From NCBI GenBank assembly GCA_004297305.1, contig SCTR01000007.1, positions 357,586 to 421,585 of the forward strand: a DNA stretch of 64,000 nucleotides, in the 5' to 3' direction. Source of the stretch: Actinomycetota bacterium (GTDB lineage: Bacteria > Actinomycetota > Actinomycetes > S36-B12 > FW305-bin1). Shown piece after piece: positions 35,653-45,197 of the stretch. Position 1 is the stretch's first letter; the number at the start of each line of letters is the position of its first letter. Below the pieces are notes generated by a model, which did no database searches, was not told the origin of the DNA, and saw only the letters and a program-made list of their open reading frames with translations. Made by a program: the position numbers and the translations under genes.

Positions 35653-38154
35653 TCATGACCGGCCCGCGCGCTCCACGATCGCGACCCAGCCGGCCAGCAG
35701 GTCCTGCGCGGCCGGCCCGTCGCCGGCTTCGGCCCACAGCCGGATCACGGCCTCGGCGGGATCGGGCAGCACCAGCGCCCAGCTGCCGTCCGGTTCGACC
35801 ACGCGCACGCCGTCGGTCAGGTCGATCTGGCGGTCGGCCCCCGCTTCGGTCACCGACCGCATCGCCTGGCCACGTCGTGCCCACGGGGTGGCGACCGTGG
35901 CCCGCCGGACGTGCGCCCGCGGGATCCGGGCGTCGACCGCGCTGAGCGGCAGCCGGGTCCGGGCCAGCAGGCCGAGGAGCCGGACGAACATGGCCAGCGC
36001 ATCCACGTGCGGCCCCATCGCAGGAACGACGTAGCCGCCCCGGCCGTCGCCGCCGAACACCAGGCCGGGCTCGGCTGCCACGACCCGGGCGAGGTCGGCC
36101 TCGGTGGTCGCGGTCCACCGGACGTCCACGTGATGGAAGCGGGTGACCTGCTCGGCGACCCGCGTGGTCGTCACCGGAAGGGCGACCAGCCCGCCGGGCT
36201 GCTCGGCGGCGACCAGGTCGAGCAGGACGAGCAGCGCGCGCTCGTCGTCGACCACGGCGCCCTGGTCGTCCACGACCGACATCCGCTCCCCGGTGGCGTC
36301 GATGCGGATCCCGAAGTGGGCGCGCGAGGACGCCACGAGCGCGCCCAGTCGCTCAAGTGCCACCGCCCGCGCGGCCTCGGTCGGCGTCGGCGCGGACTCG
36401 TCCAGCCGGCCGTTGACCGTCAGCACGTCGACGCCGACCCGGGCCAGCAACGTCGGCAGGACCAGCGACGCCGTGCCTCCGGCGACGTCGACGACGACCT
36501 TGAGCCCGGCCTCGGCGATCCCCGACGTGTCGACGCAGCGCAGGACGTCCGCGGCGTAGTCGTCCACCACCCGGCGCGGCGTCGTAATGTCGCCGATCTC
36601 GCCCGGGAAGGGGCGCCGCAACTCCTGCCGGGACAGCAGCCGTTCGACGCGGTGGGCGGCGGCGGCGCCCAGGTCGGCACCGCGTTCGTCGAGCAGCACG
36701 ATGTCCAGGCTCTCCGGCGAACCGGGCGTCGTACTGATGAGGATGCCGCCGGCGGCGAGCTGGGCGGTATCCGCCCGGGCGATCGGCAGCGGCATCGTCC
36801 GCAGGTCACGGACCTCGACCGCGGCAGCGGTCAGCGCGCCGGCGATGGTGCGCGCGAACGCTCGCGCCGGCCGGGAGTGGTCTCGCGCGACCGTGACCGT
36901 GGCGCCCTTCGGCAGGCTCGTCGCGAACGCCGAGGCCAGTCGTACGGCGGTCTCCGGGGTGATCTCCACGTTGACGATCCCGGAGACTCCGCGGGGACCG
37001 ACGAGCTGGCCGTGCCCACGCGACTCCCAGATCACCGAGTCGTTGACGACGGCGCCCGCGTCGACTGCCTTGCCCGGGTACACCCGTACGCCGTCGGAGA
37101 CGATCGCCTCCTCCCCCAGCGTGCAGTGGTCGCCGATCACCGCCCCGGCGTGCACTCGTACGCCGCGCATCACGTCGCTGGACCGTCCCACCACGCAGCC
37201 GCGCAGGTCGGCACCGGAACCGACGAAGACGTTGTCGTGCAGCACGGACCGGGCGATCCGCGCGCCGGACCGGACCACGACGTTGGTCCCGATGACCGCG
37301 TGCTCGTCGACCTCGACGCCGGCCTCGACCTTGGCGTAGGGGCCGATGTACGCCGGTCCGCTGACCGCGGCGTCGGGGTCGACCTCGGCGCCTTCGGCCA
37401 CGAAGACCCGCGGTGCGACCTCGAACCCCTGGACCTGCGCCTGCACCAGCCCGCCGAGCACGTCGGCCTGCACCGCGAGGTAGGCCTGCAGCGTGCCGAC
37501 GTCCTCCCAGTAGCCACCCAGCACGTGGCCGTTCACCGGCGCCCCGGCGGCGATCAGGGCGGGCAGGACGTCGTGCGACCAGTCGGAGGCGACGTCGAGC
37601 GGCACGTGGTCGAGGACCTCGGGCTCCATGACGTAGATGCCGGCGTTGACGGTGTCGGTGAAGACCTGACCCCAGCCCGGCTTCTCCAGGAACCGTTCCA
37701 CCCGGCCGTCCTCGGCGAGGGCCACCAACCCGAAGTCGACCGGGTCAGTCCGCCGGGTCAGCCCGACCGTGACGAGCGACCCGCGCTCGCGGTGCACCGC
37801 GACGAGTTCGGTGAGGTCGACGTCGGTGAGCGCGTCCCCGGAGATCACCAGGAAGGTGTCCGATCGCAACGCGCGTTCGGCGTTGCGGATGCTGCCGGCG
37901 GTCCCGAGCGGCCGGTCCTCCGTGGCGTACGTCAGGTTGACGCCGAGTTCACTGCCGTCGCCGAAATACGTGCGGATCAGCGAGGCCAGGTACTGGACGG
38001 TGACCACCGTCTCGGCGAGCCCGTGCTGCCGCAGCAACAGCAGCACGTGTTCCATGATCGGCCGGCCGACGACCGGCAGCAGCGGCTTGGGGGTGCCGGT
38101 GGTCAACGGGCGCAGCCGGGTGCCCTCTCCCCCGGCCATCACCACCGCGCGCAC
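35653..38154 (-). CDS. Mannose-1-phosphate guanylyltransferase / phosphomannomutase-like fusion
   Basis: 833 residues. Residues 1-230 are a nucleotidyltransferase (AVVMAGGEGTRLRPLTTGTPKPLLPV), 250-380 a left-handed beta-helix of hexapeptide repeats, and 390-833 a phosphohexomutase-like region. The guanylyltransferase should make GDP-mannose, useful for ppm1. In the mutase part the phospho-serine loop, normally SxSHNP, reads GILISTTPGSPESLD, without the Ser/His pair. The metal loop is IRIDATGERMS. The mutase half is therefore probably inactive or regulatory, as in other actinobacterial fusions. ATG 38154; 13 bp after the phosphatidyltransferase stop. Confidence 0.88.
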   Translation of the reverse strand: MRAVVMAGGEGTRLRPLTTGTPKPLLPVVGRPIMEHVLLLLRQHGLAETVVTVQYLASLIRTYFGDGSELGVNLTYATEDRPLGTAGSIRNAERALRSDTFLVISGDALTDVDLTELVAVHRERGSLVTVGLTRRTDPVDFGLVALAEDGRVERFLEKPGWGQVFTDTVNAGIYVMEPEVLDHVPLDVASDWSHDVLPALIAAGAPVNGHVLGGYWEDVGTLQAYLAVQADVLGGLVQAQVQGFEVAPRVFVAEGAEVDPDAAVSGPAYIGPYAKVEAGVEVDEHAVIGTNVVVRSGARIARSVLHDNVFVGSGADLRGCVVGRSSDVMRGVRVHAGAVIGDHCTLGEEAIVSDGVRVYPGKAVDAGAVVNDSVIWESRGHGQLVGPRGVSGIVNVEITPETAVRLASAFATSLPKGATVTVARDHSRPARAFARTIAGALTAAAVEVRDLRTMPLPIARADTAQLAAGGILISTTPGSPESLDIVLLDERGADLGAAAAHRVERLLSRQELRRPFPGEIGDITTPRRVVDDYAADVLRCVDTSGIAEAGLKVVVDVAGGTASLVLPTLLARVGVDVLTVNGRLDESAPTPTEAARAVALERLGALVASSRAHFGIRIDATGERMSVVDDQGAVVDDERALLVLLDLVAAEQPGGLVALPVTTTRVAEQVTRFHHVDVRWTATTEADLARVVAAEPGLVFGGDGRGGYVVPAMGPHVDALAMFVRLLGLLARTRLPLSAVDARIPRAHVRRATVATPWARRGQAMRSVTEAGADRQIDLTDGVRVVEPDGSWALVLPDPAEAVIRLWAEAGDGPAAQDLLAGWVAIVERAGRS

Positions 38155-38167
38155 GGCCCGGCCTCAC

Positions 38168-38776
38168 TCAGGTCCGGGCAGCCACGGTGGCGAACAACCG
38201 CCGGGCCTGGACGACATACAGGATCCCGGCGTACCAGTACAGCGCCGTCCCCCACAGCAGCAGTGCCCATCCGAAGGCTCGGGCCACGACGGCCAGGCTA
38301 CCGTCGGGGCCGCCGCCGAGGCCCCAGGTCGCGAACAACAGCAGCGGCAACGCGGCGAGGATGAGGAACGTCGCCAGCTTGCCCAGGAAGTGCACCGGCA
38401 GGGCGTTCAGGCCGCGGCGGCGTAGGGCCGGAAGCAGGGTCAGCAGGACGAGGTCTCGCCCGAGCAGCGCCACCACGACCCACCACGGCACGATCTGCCG
38501 CAAGGCCAGGCCGACGAGGGTCGCGGCGATCCACAGCCGGTCGACCAACGGGTCCAGCACCTGCCCGAGCGCGGAGATCTGGTGCAGCCGGCGCGCCAGT
38601 ACGCCGTCCAGCCAGTCGGTGGCGGCGCTGAGGACCAGCACCGCCAAGGCCACCCCGTCGGCCTGCCGCGCCAGCAAGACGAGGAACAGCGGGATCGCCA
38701 GCAGCCGCAGCAGGCTGAGCAGGTTGGGAACCGTCAGCACCCGGGTCGTCTGCACCGCGGTCGGCTGTACCCGCAC
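38168..38776 (-). CDS. CDP-alcohol phosphatidyltransferase (PgsA-like)
   Basis: 202 residues, about five membrane helices. The family motif D-x2-DG-x2-AR-x8-G-x3-D-x3-D is complete: DWLDGVLARRLHQISALGQ followed by VLDPLVD. It transfers a phosphatidyl group from CDP-diacylglycerol to an alcohol such as glycerol-3-phosphate or inositol phosphate at the membrane. The acceptor cannot be told from sequence. It lies between a membrane protein gene (7 bp upstream) and the GDP-mannose fusion (13 bp downstream), so the three likely form an operon. Confidence 0.88.
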   Translation of the reverse strand: MRVQPTAVQTTRVLTVPNLLSLLRLLAIPLFLVLLARQADGVALAVLVLSAATDWLDGVLARRLHQISALGQVLDPLVDRLWIAATLVGLALRQIVPWWVVVALLGRDLVLLTLLPALRRRGLNALPVHFLGKLATFLILAALPLLLFATWGLGGGPDGSLAVVARAFGWALLLWGTALYWYAGILYVVQARRLFATVAART

Positions 38777-38783
38777 CGTGGTC

Positions 38784-39731
38784 CTACGGCCGGCGGGCAG
38801 CCGGGCCCGCTGTCCGGTGCGGCGGGAACTGCGTCGGCTGGAACGGGGGCCGTGCCGGGTGTACCGCCCGGGCGGCGTTGGTCGGGGCGGCGTTGGTCAT
38901 GGCGGCGACCGGCGCGATCGCTTCGGTGGGCGCGGCATCGACCGGCTCCGGGGCCACTGGCGCGTCCGGCCCGCTCGGAGGGGTCGGCGGGACGGCCACG
39001 GCGAGAGACCCGGCGACAGACCCCGCGAGGGGCGCGGCGACAGACCCCGCGAGGGGCGCTGGCCCGGGCGCTGGGTACGCCGCAGCTGCCGCGTGCCGCT
39101 GACCACGCCGGGCCACAGCCGCGCGGGCCAGCAGGACGGCGGCGACGACCAGCATCGCGCCGAGGACGACCGCCACGATGGCGACCGGGAAGATCCATCC
39201 TGCGGTCAGACCGACCTGCAGCTCGACCGCGACCGCCGGCGAGCCATCGGCATTCATCACCACCAAGGTGCGGCCGCGACCGTGCAGCGCCAGCTCGACC
39301 CGGGCCGTGGTGCCCACCGCGGAGGCCTGCCAGAACCGCTGCTCGGTCGGGTCGTCGGGTGTTCCGGTCCCGGGGACCGGGACGAGACGTTGCCCGGTCG
39401 AGCCCGGCTCCCGCAGCACGTCGTACGGCCGGCCTCGCAGGTATGCGTCCACGTCGTCCGCCGGGGCGAGCCCGACGAAGATCGGGCGGCCGTCCAGCGA
39501 GCGCGCGCCCACGATCACTGTCGCCAGGTCGGAACTGACCGGCGATCCGTCGACCGCGACGACGTCGGCGATCACGGCGGCCGCGGGACCGCTGCTGCGG
39601 ACCGCGCCGATGCTGCTGCTGTAGGTGCCGTCAGGGCCGAAGACGACGAGCAGGATCACGCCGGCGGCCACGGCCAGGCAACCAACCAGAGCGGCAATCG
39701 CGGCGATCAGCCAGAGCCAGACCGGTCTCAA
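38784..39731 (-). CDS. Membrane protein of unknown function
   Basis: 315 residues from TTG 39731 (the frame offers no earlier ATG or GTG with a better site). Membrane helices at about 5-30 and 175-200 bracket an extracytoplasmic domain of about 140 residues with no known family match. The cytoplasmic tail is Pro/Ala-rich with the repeat PLAGSVA. The following gene starts 7 bp later. The extracellular part has features of a small beta-rich domain (RPIFVGLAPADDVDAYLRG). Function not recognised. Confidence 0.65.
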   Translation of the reverse strand: MRPVWLWLIAAIAALVGCLAVAAGVILLVVFGPDGTYSSSIGAVRSSGPAAAVIADVVAVDGSPVSSDLATVIVGARSLDGRPIFVGLAPADDVDAYLRGRPYDVLREPGSTGQRLVPVPGTGTPDDPTEQRFWQASAVGTTARVELALHGRGRTLVVMNADGSPAVAVELQVGLTAGWIFPVAIVAVVLGAMLVVAAVLLARAAVARRGQRHAAAAAYPAPGPAPLAGSVAAPLAGSVAGSLAVAVPPTPPSGPDAPVAPEPVDAAPTEAIAPVAAMTNAAPTNAARAVHPARPPFQPTQFPPHRTAGPAARRP

Positions 39732-39749
39732 CCGTCGGTCGCCACCTCT

Positions 39750-39796
39750 CGTCCTACGTTCCTACCGGCCGCGTTGCGGCTCCCGTCCTACGTTCT
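39750..39796. repeat. CGTCCTACGTTC direct repeat
   Basis: CGTCCTACGTTC at 39750 and 39784, 34 bp apart, upstream of the minus-strand membrane protein start. The rest of 39732-40038 shows no gene. Confidence 0.55.
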
Positions 39797-40038
39797 TGCC
39801 GCTCACGTCCCCATCGGTTCGCCGCGCACGAGCCCCGTCGGATGCGGCGCCCGGCCGGCGGTGGTCAGGCTAACCGGACGCCCGGCCGGATTGATCCACG
39901 CATCGCTGCGGCGTCCCGCCACGACATCGCGCGGCGGCAGCGCCCACCCGGACGGGCGGGTGCAGCGGCAACGGTCAGCGCGGCCTGCTATACCCGACGG
40001 GCACTCGTGTCCTGCGAGTGGCAACGGGGAGGATCACG

Positions 40039-41322
40039 ATGCCGACGTCACAACGTTCACTGCCGGGCTCAGAGCCGGCCCACACCCAGCCGGTGGACTC
40101 ACAGCCGGCCGACTCACAGCCGGTGGACCCACAGCTTGTGGGATTGCTGCCCGGATCACTGCTGCCGTCACGCCGGAGGATGCGCCGAGGCGGACGGTGG
40201 GCGGCCATGGCTTGCGCCGCTGTGACGGGCGTCGTCGGCTTCGTCGGCTGTGCGCAGGTCAACGCCAAGGCGGCGACCGATGCCGCGCTGGCGAACCTGC
40301 AGGCCGCGACGGCGGCGACGTTCACCATCCGGCTGGACGACCCGAACGACAACCTGGTCAGCCACGCACGCGAGGCGGATCGTCGGTCGACCGCCGCGCT
40401 GGCCGACTCGACGGTCACCGTCACGGTTACGGCACCGGCGGGGTCCACCCTCGGCCAGGCTGCGGGTCCGGCGTCGGCGGGCACCGATCCGTCCCGGACG
40501 GTCGGGGTCTCCTTCGCCTATGCCTATCGCGGCACCACGCTCGTGCAGCTGCGTCTGGTGGCGGGCGTGCTCTACGCGAAGCTCGATCTGCCGGGCCTGG
40601 CTGCCATGACGGGGACGCCGGGCAGCAAGCCATGGCGGAAGGGGGTCGACTCGGATCCGATCTTCGGCGCCGCACTGGGCTCCGTGTTGACCAAACTCGA
40701 AGCCGGCAAGTGGCTCAGCCTCGATCTCGACACCTACCAGCAGGTCACCGATGCGCTGTCGAAGTCCGGGTTGCCCGGACAGCCGACGCCCAGCCAACCC
40801 GACCCGGCCCAGATCAGTGGCTGGTTGCAGACCGTTGCCGAGGGGGTAAGCGCCAATCTCACCTCGATCCCCCGGGTCGACGGGGCCACGACGTACGTCG
40901 ACGTCAAGGTCAACGCCCGGGCCGCCGCCGCGGCGATCGTCGACCGGCTGGCCGGGGCCAACGTCCCCGGGCTGGACGCCGCTGCCGTTCCCAGCGCCAA
41001 GGCCGACGTGGCCAAGATTGCTGACGGCACAGTCGACGGCACGTTGACGATCACCGACGGGCACCTGACCCGGATCGCCGTCGACCTGCACAGCCTGGCG
41101 CTGCTGGGGGACGACCGCGATGCCGTCGCGGCCACCGACGGCGTTCGGCTGCTCGTGGACGTCGACGACTCGGCCGCCGCCGTCAGCGCGCCGGCACGCG
41201 GCGAGGTCGCCCCGATCGACAGCATCGTCACCGGCATTGCCCGGTCGTGGCAGGCCGCCCTCCGCGACCTTCCGCGGAGCGTGACGTCGCTGGAGCCACC
41301 TCGCGCCGCGCTGCGCAGCTGA
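40039..41322 (+). CDS. Predicted lipoprotein (LppX/LprG-like fold possible)
   Basis: 427 residues from ATG 40039, chosen because of a GGGGAGG site 6 nt upstream. An unusual N-terminal stretch with HTQPVDSQPADSQPVD repeats precedes a basic region and a hydrophobic helix ending in the lipobox GFVGC at Cys71. An in-frame ATG at 40180 would give a normal 23-residue lipoprotein signal. The mature part (FTIRLDDPN, LYAKLDLPGLAAM, SLDLDTYQQV, ITDGHLTRIAVDLHSL) resembles actinobacterial LppX/LprG-type lipoproteins that carry lipids; this is a similarity in pattern only. Confidence 0.7.
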   Translation: MPTSQRSLPGSEPAHTQPVDSQPADSQPVDPQLVGLLPGSLLPSRRRMRRGGRWAAMACAAVTGVVGFVGCAQVNAKAATDAALANLQAATAATFTIRLDDPNDNLVSHAREADRRSTAALADSTVTVTVTAPAGSTLGQAAGPASAGTDPSRTVGVSFAYAYRGTTLVQLRLVAGVLYAKLDLPGLAAMTGTPGSKPWRKGVDSDPIFGAALGSVLTKLEAGKWLSLDLDTYQQVTDALSKSGLPGQPTPSQPDPAQISGWLQTVAEGVSANLTSIPRVDGATTYVDVKVNARAAAAAIVDRLAGANVPGLDAAAVPSAKADVAKIADGTVDGTLTITDGHLTRIAVDLHSLALLGDDRDAVAATDGVRLLVDVDDSAAAVSAPARGEVAPIDSIVTGIARSWQAALRDLPRSVTSLEPPRAALRS

Positions 41323-41457
41323 TAGGAGCGAGGGCAGGAAGGGCGCGGCTGCGGGCACCAATGGCCGTCCGCCGGGCGACGGCACCGCCAGCCGACAGGG
41401 CCGGCCGAGTTGGGCCCGGCCGAACGAGGGCCAAACGACTTGGCGCCGACGGCGTTA

Positions 41458-41491
41458 GCGGCCGACTGGGGTGAGCGGCCGACCGGGTCAG
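41458..41491. repeat. 17-bp tandem duplication at the stop of the VanY-like gene
   Basis: GCGGCCGACTGGGGTGA (41458-41474) and GCGGCCGACCGGGTCAG (41475-41491). The second copy includes the stop codon at 41488-41490. Confidence 0.6.
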
Positions 41492-42564
41492 GGCCGGACG
41501 CCGACGTGGACGTGGTCCTGGTGCACCGGATCGGTGTAGTACGGCGCTGACCGCGGGCCGAGGTCGCGCGGACCGCCGACCTGGTAGGCGCCGAGGGCTG
41601 CTGCGGCCCGCATCAGCTGATCCACCTTCGGACCCTGCTCCACGACCGCGGCACCGTCCACCCGCCAGATGTCGACGGCTCGCCCGCGGCTGTGATCACT
41701 GACCGCCGGCTTGTCGAAGATGCGGTACGGGTGCCCGGCGCCCAGCACGCTGACGGCCAGCGGCCACCGAGCGGCCAGGCCGAGCAGCACGTGGAGCAAC
41801 GGGTCGCCGACGAAGCCCGCCGCGACGTCTGCTCGAGCCACGGCCGGCAACTGCAACCGGTCGCTGGCGAGCACCTCGCGGGCAGCGTTGGACAGGCCGG
41901 CTGCCGCCGGACGAGGCGTCGCCGGCAGCACCGCCGTTACGCGCATCGGATCACCGGCCAGCCGCACGTCCCACGTCGCGTCCCGGGTACGGAGTTCACC
42001 GGCATCCGCGATCGTCTGACGGACGACGACGATCACGCTCGCCGAGCGGGCCAGCAGGCCGCCGTACTGCGCGACCACCACCTGCGCGACCGCCGCCGCC
42101 CGCGGTCCCGCACGGGGCGGCCGGTCCAGGGCCCACACGGTCGCCGGGTCAAGCCCATCGAAGCCCGCGGCGCGCAGCCGGCCAACCAGCTGCGGTGACC
42201 CGGGGCCCCAGGTTCCGGCGGCCGTGACCAGCGCGACTGCCGCAGCCTTCAGCGTCGGCCGCACGTCGTACGGCCCTGGCCGCCACGGCTCCACGACCGG
42301 CAGCGTCGGCTCCCCGAGCGCCGTCGCCGGTTCGTCGGCCGGGAGCTGCTCCGCCCCGGCCGACAGGCCCGACGAGTCCGACGAGCCCGGTACGCCGCCC
42401 GAAGCCGCCGGGGTGGCCCGCGGCGACGGCGACGAGCCCTGGGCGAGCGCCCGGTCAGGCCCGGGGTCGGTAGCCGAGGACCCTCGCGACCGGGCGCACC
42501 CGCCCGTCGCGACGCCGGCCGCTATGGCCAGGCTCGCGACAAGGAAGCCGCGGCGGTCCAGCAC
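41488..42564 (-). CDS. Tat-exported lipoprotein with VanY/M15-like domain
   Basis: 358 residues from GTG 42564, which lies 6 nt after a TACGCT -10. The signal has a twin arginine (MLDRRGFLVAS) and a lipobox ending at Cys23 (ATGGC), so it is exported folded and lipid-anchored. A disordered Ser/Pro linker follows. The C-terminal part has SDHSRGRAVDIWRVDG and DPVHQDHVHVGV, the His/Asp/His pattern of D-alanyl-D-alanine carboxypeptidase M15 enzymes. A role in cell wall remodelling is inferred. Confidence 0.72.
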   Translation of the reverse strand: MLDRRGFLVASLAIAAGVATGGCARSRGSSATDPGPDRALAQGSSPSPRATPAASGGVPGSSDSSGLSAGAEQLPADEPATALGEPTLPVVEPWRPGPYDVRPTLKAAAVALVTAAGTWGPGSPQLVGRLRAAGFDGLDPATVWALDRPPRAGPRAAAVAQVVVAQYGGLLARSASVIVVVRQTIADAGELRTRDATWDVRLAGDPMRVTAVLPATPRPAAAGLSNAAREVLASDRLQLPAVARADVAAGFVGDPLLHVLLGLAARWPLAVSVLGAGHPYRIFDKPAVSDHSRGRAVDIWRVDGAAVVEQGPKVDQLMRAAAALGAYQVGGPRDLGPRSAPYYTDPVHQDHVHVGVRP

Positions 42565-42570
42565 CGACTC

Positions 42571-42576
42571 AGCGTA
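42571..42576 (-). promoter_or_regulatory. -10 box of leaderless VanY-like gene
   Basis: TACGCT on the minus strand ends 6 nt before GTG 42564. Confidence 0.5.
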
Positions 42577-42675
42577 GGTCGGGCCCCCACGATCGGCTGG
42601 CCACTGTCGGGCGACGGCGTCACGCACCCGGCGGTGTCAGTCCCGGCTGAGTCGCAGCGATCGCGAGGCCCCCGG

Positions 42676-42740
42676 GTCGGCTATCCGCTCGGCCGGAACG
42701 CCGTCAGTCCGTCGGCTATCCGCCGGGGCGCCGTCAGCCC
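42676..42740. repeat. Tandem duplication (35/30 bp) at the CoA transferase stop
   Basis: GTCGGCTATCCGC...GCCGTCAG at 42676-42710 and again at 42711-42740 with a 5-bp deletion. The second copy contains the stop codon of the minus-strand gene (42734-42736). Confidence 0.75.
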
Positions 42741-45100
42741 GGCTGCGTCCCGGTGATGCCGAGGTCGGCCAGTTCGGCGATCCGCTCGGCCGGCAAACCG
42801 AGGAGCCCGCCGAGGATCTGGTCGTTGTGTTCGCCCAGCATCGGGGCGCGATCCCGGAACCACGGCTGGGCGCCGCGCGAGCCGTACCGGAAGGGCAGTG
42901 ACGGCACCTCGTGCACACCGACGAGGGGATGGCTGATCTTCTCCGCGAAGCCCCTGCCGCGGAACTGCTCGGAACCGAACGCCTCGGTCGCGGTGAGCAG
43001 CCGCTCCGCGGGGACACCGGCATCGCGCAGACGCTGGGCCACGGCGGCGGCGTCGGCCGCGGCGAATGCCGCGCCCAACGCCTCGTCGATGTCGTCCTGC
43101 CGACGGCGGCGGCCGGCTGCGGTCGCGAGGTCCGCGGCCGCCGCCCACTCCGGATCGCCGAGTTCCCGCCGCAGTGACGCCCATTGCGCGTCGTCGGTGA
43201 CCGCGATGGCGAGCCACTCCTCCTCGCCGGCGCACTCGTAGATCCCCTGCGGAGCGGCCGCCGGACCGCGGTTGCCCTGCCGGGGCGGCTCCTGCCCGGT
43301 CGTCTCGAACTGCAGCAGGCCCCAGGCCAGGACGTTGACCGCGACGTCGGACATCGCCGACTCCACGAGGTGGCCGACGCCGGACGTCCGGGTCTCCTCC
43401 AGGGCAGCGATCGCGGCGAACGCGGCGTGCGCACCGGCGTTGTCGTCGCAGAACCCGCGCGGTCCGACGGGCGGGCCGCCCGCGTACCCGGTCAACGACG
43501 CCAGACCTGTCGCCTGCGCGGCGGTCGGGTCGAAAGCGCGCATGTCCCGCCACGGCCCGGACAACCCGAAGCCAGGCATCCGTACGACGGTCAGCCGCGG
43601 GTTCGCCTCGTGGATGGCCTCCCACTCCACCCCCACCTTGGCCAGCACGCCCGGGGTGCCGTTCTCGATGAGGAGGTCGGCGTCGAGCAGCAACTGCTGC
43701 AGCAACTCCTTCCCCTCCGGCCGCGACAGGTCCAGGGTCAGATCGGCCTTGTCGGTGTTGACGGCCTGGTAGAGCGGCGCCCACTCCCACCAGCCGTGCC
43801 GCGACCGCTCAGCCACCGTCACGTTGCGGACCAGGTCGTAGCGCCGGTGCGACTCGATCTTGATCACCTCAGCGCCCAGCGCCGCCAGCAGCTGGCTGGC
43901 CGCCGGGCCGGCCCAGAACGTGGTCATGTCGATGACGCGCAGTCCGGCCAGTGGCAAGGGTCGAGTGCCGGACGCTGCCGCACCAGCCCCGGCGCCAGCG
44001 GCACCGGTCGCTCCAGCAGCGCCCGTCGCGGCGGCACTGGCCGCGGGGTCCGCCGAATCCGGGGCGGGACGGACCGAGGCGAGCCGCTCGCCGTCGATGA
44101 TGAAGGGCGGCCGGGGTACCAGGTGCCCGTCCGGCCCGTCCTGGAAGAGTTCGCGAGCGCGGAAATGGGGAACCTCGGTCAAGGTCGACATGGAATTGAC
44201 CGGTGCGACCGGAACCTTCTTCGCCGCGAAGGTCTCCACGACTTCCGCGGTCGTCCGCTCAGCAAGCCACGGGTGAGCGGCCGCATCCAGCTGCGAGCGG
44301 TACGGCTGACGTGCCTGCGGGTTCGCGATCCCGGGCAGGTCCGCGAGTTCCGGGTGGCCGATGGTCTCGACGTACGTCCGGAACTGGTCGGGAGTGCTGA
44401 CCGACAGACCGACCCAGCCGTCGGCGGTCGCCTCGATCGACGGAATGGGCACACCGCGTTGCGGCGCGGGGGCACCCTGCCCGGCCATGCTCACCGCCAC
44501 GTTCTCGAACATGGTGAAGCAGATGAGTTCGGCCTCCGCGGCGGACATGTCGACGTGGTCACCTTGGCCGGTCATCCGCGCGACACGCAGCGCTCCCAGG
44601 GCACCGACGGCCGCATAGGCACCGGTAACCCACTCCCCTACCCGGCCACCGGCGTACAGCGGCCCGCGGTCGACGTAGCCGCGATGGATCGACGAGCCGC
44701 CCAGCGCCTGCAGCGTGAACTCGGTCGCCGGGCGCGTCACCCACGGACCGGCGACGCCGAACGGCCGCACCGAGACCACGACCAGCGACGGCTTGGCCGC
44801 CTGCAGTGCGGCGAGGTCATCCGCGCTCAGTTCCCCGCTTTCGACCACGGCGTCGACATCGGCGGCGAACGCCACAACGTCGGCGGCGCCGGCGAACTCG
44901 ACCGGGGTGTGGCCCAGGTGGAGGAATCGGCGAACCGGATCGTCCGGGTCGAGGTCGAACGTCTCGTGACCCGGCGCGCGGGACGCCGGCAGCGACGCCC
45001 AGCTCACCTCCGCGCCGACGTCACCGAGCAGCTTCGCGCAGTACGCGCCGGCCAGCGTCCTGGCGACGACGAGAACTCGTAGGCCTTCGATCGCGAACAT
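42734..45100 (-). CDS. Double-domain class III (CaiB/BaiF) CoA transferase
   Basis: 788 residues: two complete CaiB/BaiF domains in tandem joined by an Ala/Gly linker at about 350-390. Domain one begins GLRVLVVARTLAGAYCAKLLGDVGAEV; domain two begins GLRVIDMTTFWAGPAASQLLAALGAEVIKIE. Single-domain members move CoA between carboxylic acids as interlocked dimers, and the fusion may be a built-in heterodimer. ATG 45100 has GAGG about 10 nt upstream. A second CoA transferase gene ends 98 bp before this start, and the LuxC/LuxE-like genes are divergent, so all may treat one acyl-CoA. Substrate unknown. Confidence 0.88.
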   Translation of the reverse strand: MFAIEGLRVLVVARTLAGAYCAKLLGDVGAEVSWASLPASRAPGHETFDLDPDDPVRRFLHLGHTPVEFAGAADVVAFAADVDAVVESGELSADDLAALQAAKPSLVVVSVRPFGVAGPWVTRPATEFTLQALGGSSIHRGYVDRGPLYAGGRVGEWVTGAYAAVGALGALRVARMTGQGDHVDMSAAEAELICFTMFENVAVSMAGQGAPAPQRGVPIPSIEATADGWVGLSVSTPDQFRTYVETIGHPELADLPGIANPQARQPYRSQLDAAAHPWLAERTTAEVVETFAAKKVPVAPVNSMSTLTEVPHFRARELFQDGPDGHLVPRPPFIIDGERLASVRPAPDSADPAASAAATGAAGATGAAGAGAGAAASGTRPLPLAGLRVIDMTTFWAGPAASQLLAALGAEVIKIESHRRYDLVRNVTVAERSRHGWWEWAPLYQAVNTDKADLTLDLSRPEGKELLQQLLLDADLLIENGTPGVLAKVGVEWEAIHEANPRLTVVRMPGFGLSGPWRDMRAFDPTAAQATGLASLTGYAGGPPVGPRGFCDDNAGAHAAFAAIAALEETRTSGVGHLVESAMSDVAVNVLAWGLLQFETTGQEPPRQGNRGPAAAPQGIYECAGEEEWLAIAVTDDAQWASLRRELGDPEWAAAADLATAAGRRRRQDDIDEALGAAFAAADAAAVAQRLRDAGVPAERLLTATEAFGSEQFRGRGFAEKISHPLVGVHEVPSLPFRYGSRGAQPWFRDRAPMLGEHNDQILGGLLGLPAERIAELADLGITGTQPG

Positions 45101-45197
45101 CACCAAGCGCCTCTGCTTCCGGACAGGCCGAGCGGTGCTCGGCAGACGTGGCCACGGCCGTCACCGGCCGGGCCGGGGCCGTGCGCGGGGTCAGGCA

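Noticed and set aside
35911-38364. Plus-strand frame of 817 codons opposite the GDP-mannose fusion
   Set aside because: His/Asp/Arg-rich antisense shadow without any domain.
43184-45082. Plus-strand frame of 632 codons opposite the double CoA transferase
   Set aside because: Antisense shadow; the minus-strand protein has two full CaiB/BaiF domains.
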